From Falsiroseomonas oleicola (GTDB lineage: Bacteria; Pseudomonadota; Alphaproteobacteria; Acetobacterales; Acetobacteraceae): a stretch of 64,000 bases of DNA. Shown in pieces: positions 44,994 to 54,167 of this stretch (positions are counted from its first letter, which is position 1; every line of letters starts with the position of its first letter). Below the pieces are notes generated by a model that saw nothing but the letters and a program-made list of their open reading frames with translations, was not told the DNA's origin and searched no databases. The position numbers and the translations under genes are program-made. The stretch spans positions 744,001-808,000 of the forward strand of contig NZ_JAERQM010000001.1 in the NCBI RefSeq assembly GCF_019029495.1. Direction: 5' to 3'.

Positions 44994-45827
44994 ATGCTGC
45001 GCAGCCTATTGGTCGCTTTGGATGACACGCCCGGTGCCAAGGCGGCCCAGAACGCCGCCTTCGCCTTGTCCCGCCGCAGCGGCGCGGCGATGACCGCCGC
45101 CGTGGTGCTGGACCGGCCGCATACCGAGAGCGACCACGAATTCGTCCCCCTCGGCGGCGCCGCCTTCAAGGCCAGGCGCGACGCCGCCCTGGCGAAGCGG
45201 GCGCAGGAGGATGCGGCGCTGGCGCTGGCCGATTGCGCGGCCGCCGCCGCCGGCCATCCCTATGCCGAACTCCGGCTGGAGGACGCGCCGGAGGCCGCCC
45301 TGCTGCGCGCCAGCGCCACCCACGACCTGCTGATGATCGGCCGCGACAGCACCCTGGGCCTGGAGGCGACGGAAGACGGCGTCGCCCCGGTGATCGAGCG
45401 GCTGCTGATGGACGGCGCGCGCCCGCTGCTGGTGATTCCCCCCGAGTCGGCGCCGGCCGAAGGCCCGGTTCTGGTGGGCTACGACGCCTCCATCCCCGCC
45501 ATGGCGACGCTGCAGCTTTTCGCATTGCTGGGCCTGGCAGAGGGTGCGCCGGTGCGCGTCGCCTCCGCCGCCGGGAACCGGGCCACGGCGCTGGCGATGG
45601 CGGAGGAAGGCTGCGCCTATCTGCGCCAGCATGGGCTGGACGCGACGCCATTGGCCATGGTCGGCGACCGCCCTGCCGATCTGCTGCTGGCGGAGGCGGA
45701 GGGGCTGCGGGCGCGGCTGCTGGTGGTGGGATCCTTCGAGGAAAGCGGCCTGCGCCGCCTGTTCACCGGCAGCGCCACGCACACGCTGCTGCGCCATGCG
45801 CGCTGCCCGCTGTTCATCCATCACTGA
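44994..45827 (+). CDS. Universal stress protein, tandem domains
   Basis: This 277-residue cytoplasmic protein has two UspA-type domains, as judged by paired ALDDTPGAKAAQNAAFAL and VGYDASIPAMATLQLFALLG segments and a C-terminal ATP-binding motif (LLVVGSFEESGLRRLF, TGSATHTLLRHARCPLFI). The first domain's phosphate motif is weaker. It binds ATP and takes part in stress survival. The start has GGAGGAG six bases before ATG. It is monocistronic or follows the microprotein, and a stem-loop separates it from a converging gene. Confidence 0.9.
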   Translation: MLRSLLVALDDTPGAKAAQNAAFALSRRSGAAMTAAVVLDRPHTESDHEFVPLGGAAFKARRDAALAKRAQEDAALALADCAAAAAGHPYAELRLEDAPEAALLRASATHDLLMIGRDSTLGLEATEDGVAPVIERLLMDGARPLLVIPPESAPAEGPVLVGYDASIPAMATLQLFALLGLAEGAPVRVASAAGNRATALAMAEEGCAYLRQHGLDATPLAMVGDRPADLLLAEAEGLRARLLVVGSFEESGLRRLFTGSATHTLLRHARCPLFIHH

Positions 45828-45858
45828 GCGGGGACAGCGGGAACTGGCCGCTGTTCCG

Positions 45859-45875
45859 CCCCGCCCCCTGCGGGG
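45859..45875 (-). terminator. Hairpin between convergent genes
   Basis: CCCCGC-CCCCT-GCGGGG lies four bases beyond the amidohydrolase stop on the minus strand. A second partial stem (ACAGCGG/CCGCTGT, 45835-45854) sits beside it after the stress-protein gene. The pair may act as terminators in both directions. Confidence 0.4.
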
Positions 45876-45878
45876 CAA

Positions 45879-47123
45879 TCACCCCGGCCGGTGCAGCACC
45901 GCCGGGGTGCGCGTCACCGTCCGGCGGCCGCGCTTGAAGGCGTCCAGCACCGGCGCGAAGCTGCGCAGCGCATCCACCTCATCCGTCGCATCCACCACCA
46001 CCAGGTCGGCCGGCGCGCCTTCGCGGATGCCGTAGTCGTCCTGCCGCAACAACCGGGCGGAGCTGTCGGTAATCATCGACCATACCGCCCGCACATCCGC
46101 CGCATTGCCGCGCTGGATGATGTTGGCATAGGTGCTCGCCTGCCGGATCAACTGCCCGTCGCCAAATGGCGTAAAAGGGTTCTGGATGTTGTTGGAGGAG
46201 ATCGAGCAGACCACGCCCGATTCCACCAGCCGGTTCGCATCCACCACGCTGCGCGGCACATCGGCATCGCGGTGCCGCCCGCCGAGATAGAGGTCCGTCG
46301 CCGGCAGCACCGTCAGCGCCACGCCCGCATCCGCCATGCGCCTGGCCACCACATCCACATCCGCCGGCTTCATGGTGGACAGCTTGGTGACATGGCCGAT
46401 GGCGACACGGCCGCCCCAGCCATATTGCTCCGTCAGGTCGCAGACCAGATGCGTGTCGAGATCGTCGCCGCTGATGCCGCTGTCGAGATGCATGTCGATA
46501 TCGACGTCGAATTCACGCGCCATCTCGAACACCCGGCGGATCTGCGCGGCGCGGTCGCTGTCGTAGTTCGGCGCGGCGCCGACCACCCTGGCGCCATTGC
46601 GCAGCGCGGCGACCATCAGCTCATCCGTGCCGGGATTGTTGGTCAGACCCTCCTGCGGCATCACGCAGATCTCGACATCGACGGCCCAGGCGTAGCTGTC
46701 GATCAGCGCCTTCACGCCCTCGAAGAAGCGCAGGCCGATGCGCGGGTCGACCTCCACATGGGTGCGCATCCGCGTGCAGCCATGCAGCACGCATTTCTCC
46801 AGCGTCGCGGCGGCGCGTGCCGTCACATCCTCCACCGTGATCTGCGGCTTGATGGCGGAGACACGCTCCATCGCCAGATGCGGGAAGCGCGTGGTCTCGC
46901 AGTCGCAGCGGTTGAACAGGCAGGATTTGTCGAGGTGGATGTGGGTTTCCACGAAGCCGGCGCAGACCAGCCGGCCCTGGCCCTGCACCTGTTCCCGCGC
47001 CGAACCCTCCAGCCGCGGCGCCAAAGCGGCGATGCGCCCGCCCTGCACGCCGATGTCCATCAACGGGTCAGTTGCAGCCGAATGAGGCAGCCGGACCTGG
47101 CGGAGCAGAAGGTCGAATTCCAT
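45879..47123 (-). CDS. Amidohydrolase/cytosine-deaminase-type hydrolase
   Basis: This 414-residue metal-dependent hydrolase has the amidohydrolase HxH motif at His61/His63 in ETHIHLDKSCLFNR, the metal ligand His in IDMHLDSGISGDD, VAIGHVTKLSTM, and the NNIQNPFTPFGDGQLI block characteristic of the cytosine/isoguanine deaminase branch (CodA). It probably deaminates or hydrolyses a cyclic nitrogen compound. It has no signal peptide. It is divergent from the Bug gene at 47239, and such pairs often form ligand capture and degradation units. Confidence 0.88.
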   Translation of the reverse strand: MEFDLLLRQVRLPHSAATDPLMDIGVQGGRIAALAPRLEGSAREQVQGQGRLVCAGFVETHIHLDKSCLFNRCDCETTRFPHLAMERVSAIKPQITVEDVTARAAATLEKCVLHGCTRMRTHVEVDPRIGLRFFEGVKALIDSYAWAVDVEICVMPQEGLTNNPGTDELMVAALRNGARVVGAAPNYDSDRAAQIRRVFEMAREFDVDIDMHLDSGISGDDLDTHLVCDLTEQYGWGGRVAIGHVTKLSTMKPADVDVVARRMADAGVALTVLPATDLYLGGRHRDADVPRSVVDANRLVESGVVCSISSNNIQNPFTPFGDGQLIRQASTYANIIQRGNAADVRAVWSMITDSSARLLRQDDYGIREGAPADLVVVDATDEVDALRSFAPVLDAFKRGRRTVTRTPAVLHRPG

Positions 47124-47238
47124 GCGGGGTCTCCGTAAGCGAGCGGAGGCGGCGAATCAGGCGCCCTCATCCTCTACGGCACCGGGTTTGCTTTGCCGAC
47201 CCCCGACGGATCACGGGATCCAGAATCGGGAGATGACC

Positions 47239-48224
47239 ATGCCGCACCAACCCATCCTCGGCCGGCGCCTGTTGTTCGGCGGCGCCCTCGGCCTCGCCGC
47301 GCCGTCGCTCGCCGGCGCCCAGTCCAACTGGCCGGAGCGGCCGATCCGCTGGATCGTGAATTTCCCGCCGGGCGGCGCGGCCGACATCCTGTCCCGCATC
47401 CTGGCGGAGTGGTTCGGCACCAGGCTCGGCCAGCCCATCGTGGTGGAGAACCGCCCCGGCGCCGGCGGCATGGTCGGCAGCGACCTGCTGGCCAAGGCGC
47501 GTGGCGACCAGCACATGGTCATGATCTCCAACGCCGCCTCGCACGGCATCGGGCCGGTGCTCTATGCCAATGTGCCCTATGATCCGCTGGCCGATTTTTC
47601 CCATATCCACCTGGTCGGCACTTTCCGAGTGTGCTGGCGGTGGGGCCCGGTGTGACGGCGCCGGACCTCGCGGGCTTCCTGGCGCAGGCGCGGGCGAAGC
47701 CGGGGGAGATGAACTACGGCTCCGGCGGCAATGGCACGATGAACCACCTGATCGGGCAGTTGCTGGCCCGCGCGGCGGGGGTGGAGCTGACCCATGTGCC
47801 CTATCGCGGATCGGCGCCGGCGATGACCGATGTGATGGGCGGGCAGATTCCGGCGCTGATGGAAAGCCTGCCCACCGCTTTGCCCAACCTCCGCGCCGGC
47901 CGCATGCGGCCGATCGCGACCAGCGAGGCCGAACGCTCCCCGGCTTTGCCGGATGTGCCGACTTTTTCCGAGATCGGCTTCCCGAGTGTGACCTCGACCA
48001 ACTGGTTCGGCTTCTCCGCCGCCGCCGGCATTCCGGCCGCGGTGAAGGCGCGGTGGGAGGAGGAGATGGCGAAGGCCATGGCCTCCCCCGAGATCGCCGA
48101 GAAGTTCGGCCGCATCGGCGTGCGCCCCGGCACGCTGGGGGCGGAGGCCTATACCGCGATGATCCGCGCCGAGTTGGACAAGTGGCGGGAGGTGATTCGC
48201 GTCGGCAATATCAAGGTGGACTGA
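47239..48224 (+). pseudogene. Frameshifted Bug-type solute-binding protein
   Basis: Two frames add up to one full-length Bug receptor. The first (signal peptide RRLLFGGALGLAAPSLAGA, then WPERPIRWIVNFPPGGAADI to FSHIHLVGTF) loses frame near 47624, where CTTTCCGAGT probably stands for CTTTCCCGAGT; a single missing C restores VGTFPSVLAVGPGV. The second frame continues through HVPYRGSAPAMTDVMGGQIPA to IKVD. Nothing else is broken, so either a recent mutation or a sequencing error is likely. The intact version would be about 328 residues. The ATG at 47239 has GGGAG upstream at good spacing. Confidence 0.85.
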
Positions 48225-48329
48225 TGGCGCCTGGGCGGTGTTCACAGCATCCTTGACCGCCGCGCGCCCCGCTCGTAAGCCATGGGTCAGGCGCCCCAGG
48301 CGCCCCTCGCGATTTGTCCGGCCTGATTG

Positions 48330-48415
48330 CGGCGAGGTCCCGGTGTACCGGGCGGTGGTTGCGGGTCCGGCACGGACCCGAAATCTCCGAAAACAAACGC
48401 GCTAAAGGGTCGCGG
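48330..48415 (+). promoter_or_regulatory. Candidate SAM-II riboswitch in the metZ leader
   Basis: The 275-bp leader before metZ contains GGCGGTGGTT, a perfect 8-bp hairpin (CGGGTCCG-GCA-CGGACCCG region, 48362-48380), AAAACAAA, and then GCGCTAAAGGG at 48399-48409. SAM-II riboswitches of alphaproteobacteria sit before metA, metZ and related genes and carry a conserved GGUGrUU segment and a CGCUAAA strand that close a pseudoknot. The inserted hairpin would fit the long-loop variant. I could not fully pair the P1 stem by eye, and the aptamer lies about 85 bp from the ATG, so this is a reasoned candidate. Confidence 0.5.
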
Positions 48416-48499
48416 GGTCCGCCTCATGCGGTCCTGTTGCCCCGGAAGGGGGCCGGACGTCCTGTGGTCGCAGCCCAGCTGCAGCTTTTAGGTGTCCCG

Positions 48500-49873
48500 A
48501 TGGCCAGAACCCTGCCCGACCGCCCCCTCCGCCCCGCCACGCTGCTGGTCCGCGGCGGGCAGATGCGGTCCAACCAAGATGAGACGTCGGAGGCGCTCTA
48601 CCTCACCTCCGGCTTCGTCTATGAAAGCGCGGGCCAGGCCGAGGACACCTTCCTCGGCACCACCCAGCACTACCAGTATTCCCGCTTCGGCAATCCCACC
48701 ACCACCATGCTGGAAGACCGGCTGGCAGCGCTGGAAGGGGCGGAGGCCTGCCGGCTGACCGCGACCGGCATGGCCGCCGTGCATGCCGCGATGCTGAGCC
48801 ATCTGAAGACTGGCGATCGCGTCGTCGCCTCCCGCGCTTTGTTCGGCTCCTGCCACTGGATCGTCTCCACTTTGCTGCCGCGCTACGGCATCGTCTCCGA
48901 ATTCGTGGATGGCGGGGATCTGGAGCAGTGGAAGGCGGCGCTGGCCAAGCCGGCGGCGCTGGTGCTGCTGGAGACGCCGTCAAACCCGATGCTGGATATC
49001 CTCGACCTCGCCGCGGTCTGCGACCTGGCGCATCAGGCCGGGGCGATCGTTGTGGCCGACAATGTCTTCGCCACGCCGCTGCTGCAGAAGCCGTTGGATT
49101 TCGGCGCGGATGTCGTCGTCTATTCGCTGACCAAGCATATGGACGGCCAGGGCCGCGTGCTCGGCGGCGCCGTGCTGGGCAGGAAGAAGTGGGTGGATGA
49201 GGTGCTGCAGCCCTTCATCCGCAACACCGGCCCGGCGCTCAGCCCGTTCAATGCCTGGGTGATCCTGAAGGGGCTGGAGACGCTGCATCTCCGCCTGCCC
49301 GCCATGTGCCATTCCGCCGCCGCCATCGCCGATTTCCTGGCGGAGCGGGTGGAGGTGTCGCGCGTGCTGTATCCCTTCCGCGTCGACCATCCGCAGCAGG
49401 CCTTGGCCAAGGCGCAGATGACGGCCGGCGGCAGCCTGGTGACCTTCGACATCAAGGGCGGGAAGGAGGCGGCCTTCCGCTTCCTCGATGCGCTGAAGCT
49501 GGTCGATGTCTCCAACAACCTGGGCGATGCCAAGTCCCTGGTGACGCATCCGGCGACGACGACGCATATGCGCGTCGGCGCGGAGGAACGCGCGCGCCTC
49601 GGCATCACCGACGGCACCATCCGCCTGTCGGTGGGGCTGGAGGATGTGGCCGATCTGATCGTCGATCTGTCGGAAGCGCTGGACGCCGTCGCGCCCCCGC
49701 CGAAGCCGACGAAGCGGGCCAAGGTGGTGATCGACGCACCGGCACCGGCGGCCGAGCCCGCCCCGGCACCGGCCCCGGCGGCGAAGAAGCCCGCCAAGGC
49801 CAAGCCGGCCGCCGACGCCACGCTGTTCGAGCTGGCGAGCGACCTGCCGGAAGCCTCCCGCCGCAAGGAGTAG
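48500..49873 (+). CDS. metZ: O-succinylhomoserine sulfhydrylase
   Basis: This 457-residue PLP enzyme joins sulfide to activated homoserine, giving homocysteine for methionine synthesis. PLP lysine is Lys212 in YSLTKHMDGQGR. Other markers are the N-terminal QYSRFGNPTTTMLEDRLA and the C-terminal SVGLEDVADLIVDLSEALD. The GQG pattern after the lysine is typical of MetZ rather than cystathionine synthases. The frame goes on about 55 residues past the normal end in an Ala/Pro/Lys-rich tail ([20 protein letters not shown]), then TLFELASDLPEASRRKE, which is uncommon. The leader likely holds a SAM-II switch. The LysE gene starts five bases after its stop. Confidence 0.93.
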   Translation: MARTLPDRPLRPATLLVRGGQMRSNQDETSEALYLTSGFVYESAGQAEDTFLGTTQHYQYSRFGNPTTTMLEDRLAALEGAEACRLTATGMAAVHAAMLSHLKTGDRVVASRALFGSCHWIVSTLLPRYGIVSEFVDGGDLEQWKAALAKPAALVLLETPSNPMLDILDLAAVCDLAHQAGAIVVADNVFATPLLQKPLDFGADVVVYSLTKHMDGQGRVLGGAVLGRKKWVDEVLQPFIRNTGPALSPFNAWVILKGLETLHLRLPAMCHSAAAIADFLAERVEVSRVLYPFRVDHPQQALAKAQMTAGGSLVTFDIKGGKEAAFRFLDALKLVDVSNNLGDAKSLVTHPATTTHMRVGAEERARLGITDGTIRLSVGLEDVADLIVDLSEALDAVAPPPKPTKRAKVVIDAPAPAAEPAPAPAPAAKKPAKAKPAADATLFELASDLPEASRRKE

Positions 49874-49877
49874 TCCC

Positions 49878-50486
49878 GTGGACCTCGCCATCTGGCTCGC
49901 CTTCTGCGCGGCGGCCGTTGCCATGCTCATCATCCCGGGGCCGACCATCCTGCTGGTGATCGGCCAGAGCCTCGGCGGCGGCGCGCGCAATGCGCTGCCG
50001 CTGGTGGCCGGCGTGGCGCTGGGCGACCTGACGGCGATGACGCTTTCCCTGGCCGGGCTGGGGGCGATCCTGGCGACCTCCGCCACGCTGTTCACCGCGC
50101 TGAAATGGACGGGGGCGGCCTATCTGATCTGGCTCGGGGTGAAGATGTGGCGCGCGCCGGTGGAGGCGACCGCGGCGCCACCGCTGGCGGGCGGCAAGGC
50201 GCTGCGCCAGGCCTGGCTGGTCACGGCGCTGAACCCGAAGGGCATCGTGTTCTTCGTCGCCTTCGTGCCGCAGTTCATCGACCCGGCGCGGCCCTTTGTG
50301 GCGCAGGCAGCACTGCTGACCGCCACCTTCGTGACGCTGGCGGCGGCCAATGCCGCGATCTATGCTGCGCTGGCCGGGCGGCTTTCCGGCGCGGTGCGCC
50401 GGCCCGGGCTGCGCCGCGCGCTGAACCGGGGCGGCGGCGCCATCCTGATGGGCGCGGGCCTCGCGGTGGCGCTGCGGCGGGGCTGA
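49878..50486 (+). CDS. LysE/RhtB-family amino-acid exporter
   Basis: This 202-residue inner-membrane exporter has six TM helices. The first, IWLAFCAAAVAMLIIPGPTILLVIGQ, carries the family's PGP motif, and GGGARNALPLVAGVALGDL and VTALNPKGIVFFVAFVPQFI are signatures. The start is a GTG with AAGGAG at 49864-49869, inside the end of metZ, so both are one transcript. The context suggests export of homoserine, homocysteine-pathway intermediates or methionine when they accumulate; this is inference. Confidence 0.9.
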   Translation: MDLAIWLAFCAAAVAMLIIPGPTILLVIGQSLGGGARNALPLVAGVALGDLTAMTLSLAGLGAILATSATLFTALKWTGAAYLIWLGVKMWRAPVEATAAPPLAGGKALRQAWLVTALNPKGIVFFVAFVPQFIDPARPFVAQAALLTATFVTLAAANAAIYAALAGRLSGAVRRPGLRRALNRGGGAILMGAGLAVALRRG

Positions 50487-50567
50487 TCTGCTGCGTTGCA
50501 ACATCGGGGTTTACACTGCGGAAACCCTGTTCCTACACTCGCGGCATCCCTGATCCGAGGTGCCGCG

Positions 50568-52136
50568 ATGCCGCTCCCGCTTCCCCGATGGCTCCGCCTG
50601 CTGCCGCTTCTGGCGCTTCCTTTGCTGCCGGCGGCGGCGCCTCGCGCGCAGACCCTGACGGCGGTGCTGGAAGCCGAGATCGTCACCCTCGATCCGCATT
50701 TCACCCCGGCCTATATCACCCGCACCTTCGGCTACATGGTCTTCGACACCCTGTTCGCGGCCGACGGCCAGGGCCGCATCCAGCCGCAGATGGTGCAGGA
50801 CTGGACCCGCTCCGAGGACGGCCTCACCTGGTCCTTCACGTTGCGCGACGGGTTGCTGTGGCATGATGGCGCGCCGGTCACCGCCGCCGATGCCGTCGCC
50901 TCGCTGCGCCGCTGGGGCACGCGCAGCGCGCTGGGCAGCCGGCTGATGGCGGCCACGGCCTCGCTGGAAGCCAATGACGCGAAGCGCTTCACTTTGGTGC
51001 TGAAGGAGCCCTTCGGCCTGGTGCTGGATGCGCTGGGCACCACCTCCTCCCCCGTGCCCTTCATGCTGCCGGAGCGTCTGGCCCGCACCCCGGGGACGGA
51101 GCGTATCGCGGAGATCATCGGCTCCGGCCCCTTCACCTATGCCCGCGCCGACCACCGCACCGGCGACCGCATGCTGCTGCGCCGCAATGCCCGCTACGTG
51201 CCGCGCGCGGAGCCGGCGGACCATCTGGCCGGCGGCAAGCAGGTGCGGATCGAGGCGCTGGACATCCGCGTGATCCCGGATGGCCAGACCGCCGTCGCCG
51301 CCATGCGCGCCGGCGAGGTCGATTTCATCCAATACGCCCCCTTCGACATGCTGGCGCTGCTGGAGCGCGATCGCGGCGTGCGGGTGCAGAGCTTTACGGG
51401 TCTCGACCAGTTCACGGGCCATTACCGCACCAATGCCGCCTCCGGCCCCTTCGCCGATCCGGCCATTCGTCGCGTGCTGCTGCATCTGGTCGATCAGGCG
51501 GAGGTGATGGCGGGTTTTGGCCTGTCCGACCGCTATGCCCGGACCTGCAACGCCTTCTTCATCTGCGGCTCGCCCTATGAGTCCGATGTCGGCACGGAGC
51601 CGATGCGCAGCCCCTCCATCGAGGCGGCGCGCGCCGCCCTGGCGCAGACGCGCTATGCGGGCGAGCCCGTCGTGGTGCTGGTCGCCAACGACCTGGAAGC
51701 CGCAAAAATTTCGTCGGAAATCCTGGCGGACCGGCTGCGCCGCGCGGGCTTCACCGTGGACATGCAGGTGATGGACTGGGCCTCCGTCCTTGCCCGCCGC
51801 ACGCGGCGCGATGGTTGGAGCGTGTTCGGCGTCCACGCGCTGGGCGTCGACCTGCACAACCCGCTGACCAACTCCGTCATCGGCTTCAACTGCACCAATG
51901 CGACCACCGGCGGCTTCCATTGCGAACAGCGCCTGACGCCGCTGTTTGCTGCCTTCGCCGCGGCGCCGACGCTGGAGGCGCGGCAGGCGATCGTGGCGCA
52001 GATGCAGGCGATCATCTACGAGCAGGGCATGGCCGTGCCCTGGGGCCAGTTCGCCCAGCCCGCCGCCTCGCGCGCGCAGTTGGAGAACCTGATCCCCTCC
52101 GCCATCCCCCTGTTCTGGAATGTCGGGAAGCGATAG
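50568..52136 (+). CDS. ABC transporter substrate-binding protein, family 5
   Basis: This 522-residue periplasmic binding protein (SBP_bac_5) for peptides, nickel or similar cargo has an N-terminal signal peptide (LRLLPLLALPLLPAAAPRAQ), then the family start LEAEIVTLDPHFTPAYITR, RIQPQMVQDWTRSEDGLTWSFTLRDGLLWHDGAPVTAADAV, and later a domain with a dipeptide-binding-like groove. The start ATG follows CCGAGG. No permease or ATPase genes lie next to it, so it is an orphan. It is followed six bases later by a GMC oxidoreductase gene, possibly acting on the same compound. Confidence 0.9.
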   Translation: MPLPLPRWLRLLPLLALPLLPAAAPRAQTLTAVLEAEIVTLDPHFTPAYITRTFGYMVFDTLFAADGQGRIQPQMVQDWTRSEDGLTWSFTLRDGLLWHDGAPVTAADAVASLRRWGTRSALGSRLMAATASLEANDAKRFTLVLKEPFGLVLDALGTTSSPVPFMLPERLARTPGTERIAEIIGSGPFTYARADHRTGDRMLLRRNARYVPRAEPADHLAGGKQVRIEALDIRVIPDGQTAVAAMRAGEVDFIQYAPFDMLALLERDRGVRVQSFTGLDQFTGHYRTNAASGPFADPAIRRVLLHLVDQAEVMAGFGLSDRYARTCNAFFICGSPYESDVGTEPMRSPSIEAARAALAQTRYAGEPVVVLVANDLEAAKISSEILADRLRRAGFTVDMQVMDWASVLARRTRRDGWSVFGVHALGVDLHNPLTNSVIGFNCTNATTGGFHCEQRLTPLFAAFAAAPTLEARQAIVAQMQAIIYEQGMAVPWGQFAQPAASRAQLENLIPSAIPLFWNVGKR

Positions 52137-52141
52137 ACGCC

Positions 52142-53707
52142 ATGTATGACGTGATTGTTGTCGGCGCCGGTTCGGCCGGCGCCCCGCTGGCGGCGCGGCT
52201 GTCGGAGGACGGGCACCGCAAGGTCCTGCTGCTGGAAGCCGGGCGCGACTGGCGCGCGGCGGAGGCGCCGGCGGCGCTGCGCAGCGCCAATATCATCCCC
52301 TTCATGCATGACCCGGCGCATCAGGCCGCTTGGCAATGGCCCGGCCTGATGACGCGGCGGACCAAGGCGCAGCAGCCAAAGTTCTACTGGCGCGGCAAGG
52401 CCATGGGCGGGTCCTCCACGGTCAATGCGCAGATCGCCATCCGCGGCGTGCCGGCGGCCTTCGATGCCTGGGCGGAAGCGGGCTGCGAGGGCTGGTCGGC
52501 CGCCGATGTGCTGCCGATCTTCGATGCCATCGAGGATGACGCGGATACCGGCACCGCCCCCGGCATCCGCCAGGGCGGCCCGCTGCCGGTGTTCCGCATG
52601 CCGTTGGAGCAATGGGGCGCCGTCGATCTCGGCCTGCGCGATGCCGCGCTGGCGGGCGGCTACCGCTGGAAGCCGGACCTGAACGCGCCGGAAGGGGAGG
52701 GCATTTCCTGCAACCCCATCAACCTGCGCAACGGGCTGCGCGTGACGACCAATGACGGCTATCTGGAGCCGGCGCGCAGCCGCGCGAACCTGACCATCCG
52801 GGGCGAGGCGCTGGTCGATCGCGTGCTGGTCGCGAACGGCCGCGCCACCGGCGTGCGCGTGCGCTTCGGTGGCGGCGCATGGGAGGAGATCGCGGGGCGG
52901 GAGGTGGTGCTCTGCGCCGGCGCCATCCACAGCCCGGCCATCCTCATGCGCTCCGGCATCGGGCCGGCGGCAGCGCTGTCGGGCCTCGGCATCGCGGTGG
53001 TGCGGGACCTGCCCTGGGTCGGCCAGAACCTGATGGACCACCCGATCCTGCGCGCCACCCTGGCGCTGAAGCCGGAACATCGTGCCCAGGGCGCCGATGC
53101 CCGTCACACCAATTGCTGCCTGACCTATAGCAGCGGCATGGGCGGCGAGCGCGACATGATCATGATCGCCTACAACCATCGCGGCCTGACCACCGATGGC
53201 GGCCCGGCGGAGGGCGGCGCGGTGGGCCTCGCGCTGTATGATGCCTGGTCGCGCGGCACCCTGGCGCTGACCTCCGCCGATCCCGAGGCGCAGCCGGTTG
53301 TCGAGGAGAACATGCTGGACGATCCGCGCGACCGCGCGCGGATGCGGGATGGCGTGCGGCGCCTGGCCCGCCTGACCGCGCTCGCACCACTCAGCGACAT
53401 TTCGCAGCAGATCACCTTCGGCGAGACCGGCCTGAGCATGGATCAGGCCGCAGCGCTGCCGGATGATGCGCTGGACGCGATCATGCTGGCCGAGGCCGCC
53501 GACATCCAGCACGCCGCCGGCACCTGCCGCATGACGGCGCATGAGGAACCGCGCGGCGTGGTGGATCCGGACCTCCGCGTGCGCGGCATCAAGGGGCTGC
53601 GCGTGGCGGATGCCTCCATCATGCCGAGCGATTGCCGCGCCAACCTGCACTTCACCTGCGTGATGATCGGGGAGGCCCTGGCGCGCCGCATGCGCGCGGC
53701 AGGTTGA
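52142..53707 (+). CDS. GMC-family FAD oxidoreductase
   Basis: This 521-residue flavoenzyme oxidises an alcohol (choline-, glucose- or alcohol-dehydrogenase-like). The FAD fold is at the start (MYDVIVVGAGSAGAPLAARLS), GMC signature 1 is KAMGGSSTVNAQIAIRG and signature 2 is GAIHSPAILMRSGIGPA. The C-terminal part has HAAGTCRM and CRANLHFTCVMIGEALA, with the conserved catalytic His pair region. It begins six bases after the binding-protein stop. There is no signal peptide. The natural substrate is unknown. Confidence 0.92.
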   Translation: MYDVIVVGAGSAGAPLAARLSEDGHRKVLLLEAGRDWRAAEAPAALRSANIIPFMHDPAHQAAWQWPGLMTRRTKAQQPKFYWRGKAMGGSSTVNAQIAIRGVPAAFDAWAEAGCEGWSAADVLPIFDAIEDDADTGTAPGIRQGGPLPVFRMPLEQWGAVDLGLRDAALAGGYRWKPDLNAPEGEGISCNPINLRNGLRVTTNDGYLEPARSRANLTIRGEALVDRVLVANGRATGVRVRFGGGAWEEIAGREVVLCAGAIHSPAILMRSGIGPAAALSGLGIAVVRDLPWVGQNLMDHPILRATLALKPEHRAQGADARHTNCCLTYSSGMGGERDMIMIAYNHRGLTTDGGPAEGGAVGLALYDAWSRGTLALTSADPEAQPVVEENMLDDPRDRARMRDGVRRLARLTALAPLSDISQQITFGETGLSMDQAAALPDDALDAIMLAEAADIQHAAGTCRMTAHEEPRGVVDPDLRVRGIKGLRVADASIMPSDCRANLHFTCVMIGEALARRMRAAG

Positions 53708-53753
53708 CGCCCGCCCCCATGGGCCGAGAATGGGCGGCCAGGGGAGACAGGCA

Positions 53754-54167
53754 ATGGCCCAGGCCGATGCGTTCAGCGAGATCACCCGTGGCGTCCGCGT
53801 CACGGTGCGCAGCTTCTACCTGGAGGATCAGTCGGAGCCGGAGCGCGGCCTTTTCGTCTGGGCCTATCGCATCGCCATCGCCAATGAGGGGGCGCAGACG
53901 GTGCAGCTTCTGAAGCGAAGCTGGCGCATCACCGATGCGCAGGGCCGGGTGCAACAGGTGCATGGCGAAGGCGTGGTCGGCGAACAGCCCGTGCTCGCGC
54001 CGGGGGAGCAGTTCGAATACACCTCCGGCACCCCGCTTCCGACGCCTTCCGGCTTCATGGCCGGCGCCTACCATATGGTGGTGACGGAAACCGGCGAGAA
54101 CTTCGACGTCGCCGTGCCCGCCTTCAGCCTGGACAGCCCGCACCAGCCGGCCAGCCGGCTGCATTGA
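53754..54167 (+). CDS. apaG: Co2+/Mg2+ efflux protein ApaG
   Basis: The 137 residues are a full-length ApaG beta-sandwich: ITRGVRVTVRSFYLEDQS, YRIAIANEGAQTVQLLKRSWRITDAQG, EGVVGEQPVLAPGEQFEYTSGTPL, and MVVTETGENFDVAVPAFSL. ApaG proteins are tied to metal and nucleotide (Ap4A) homeostasis, but their exact role is unsettled. GGGGAGA ten bases upstream supports the ATG. Its stop overlaps the start of the next gene (TGATG). Confidence 0.95.
   Translation: MAQADAFSEITRGVRVTVRSFYLEDQSEPERGLFVWAYRIAIANEGAQTVQLLKRSWRITDAQGRVQQVHGEGVVGEQPVLAPGEQFEYTSGTPLPTPSGFMAGAYHMVVTETGENFDVAVPAFSLDSPHQPASRLH

Noticed and set aside
41145-45169. Long minus-strand frames across the dehydrogenase, MFS and beta-lactamase genes
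   Set aside because: They are shadows of well-supported genes on the plus strand with arginine/alanine-rich sequence.
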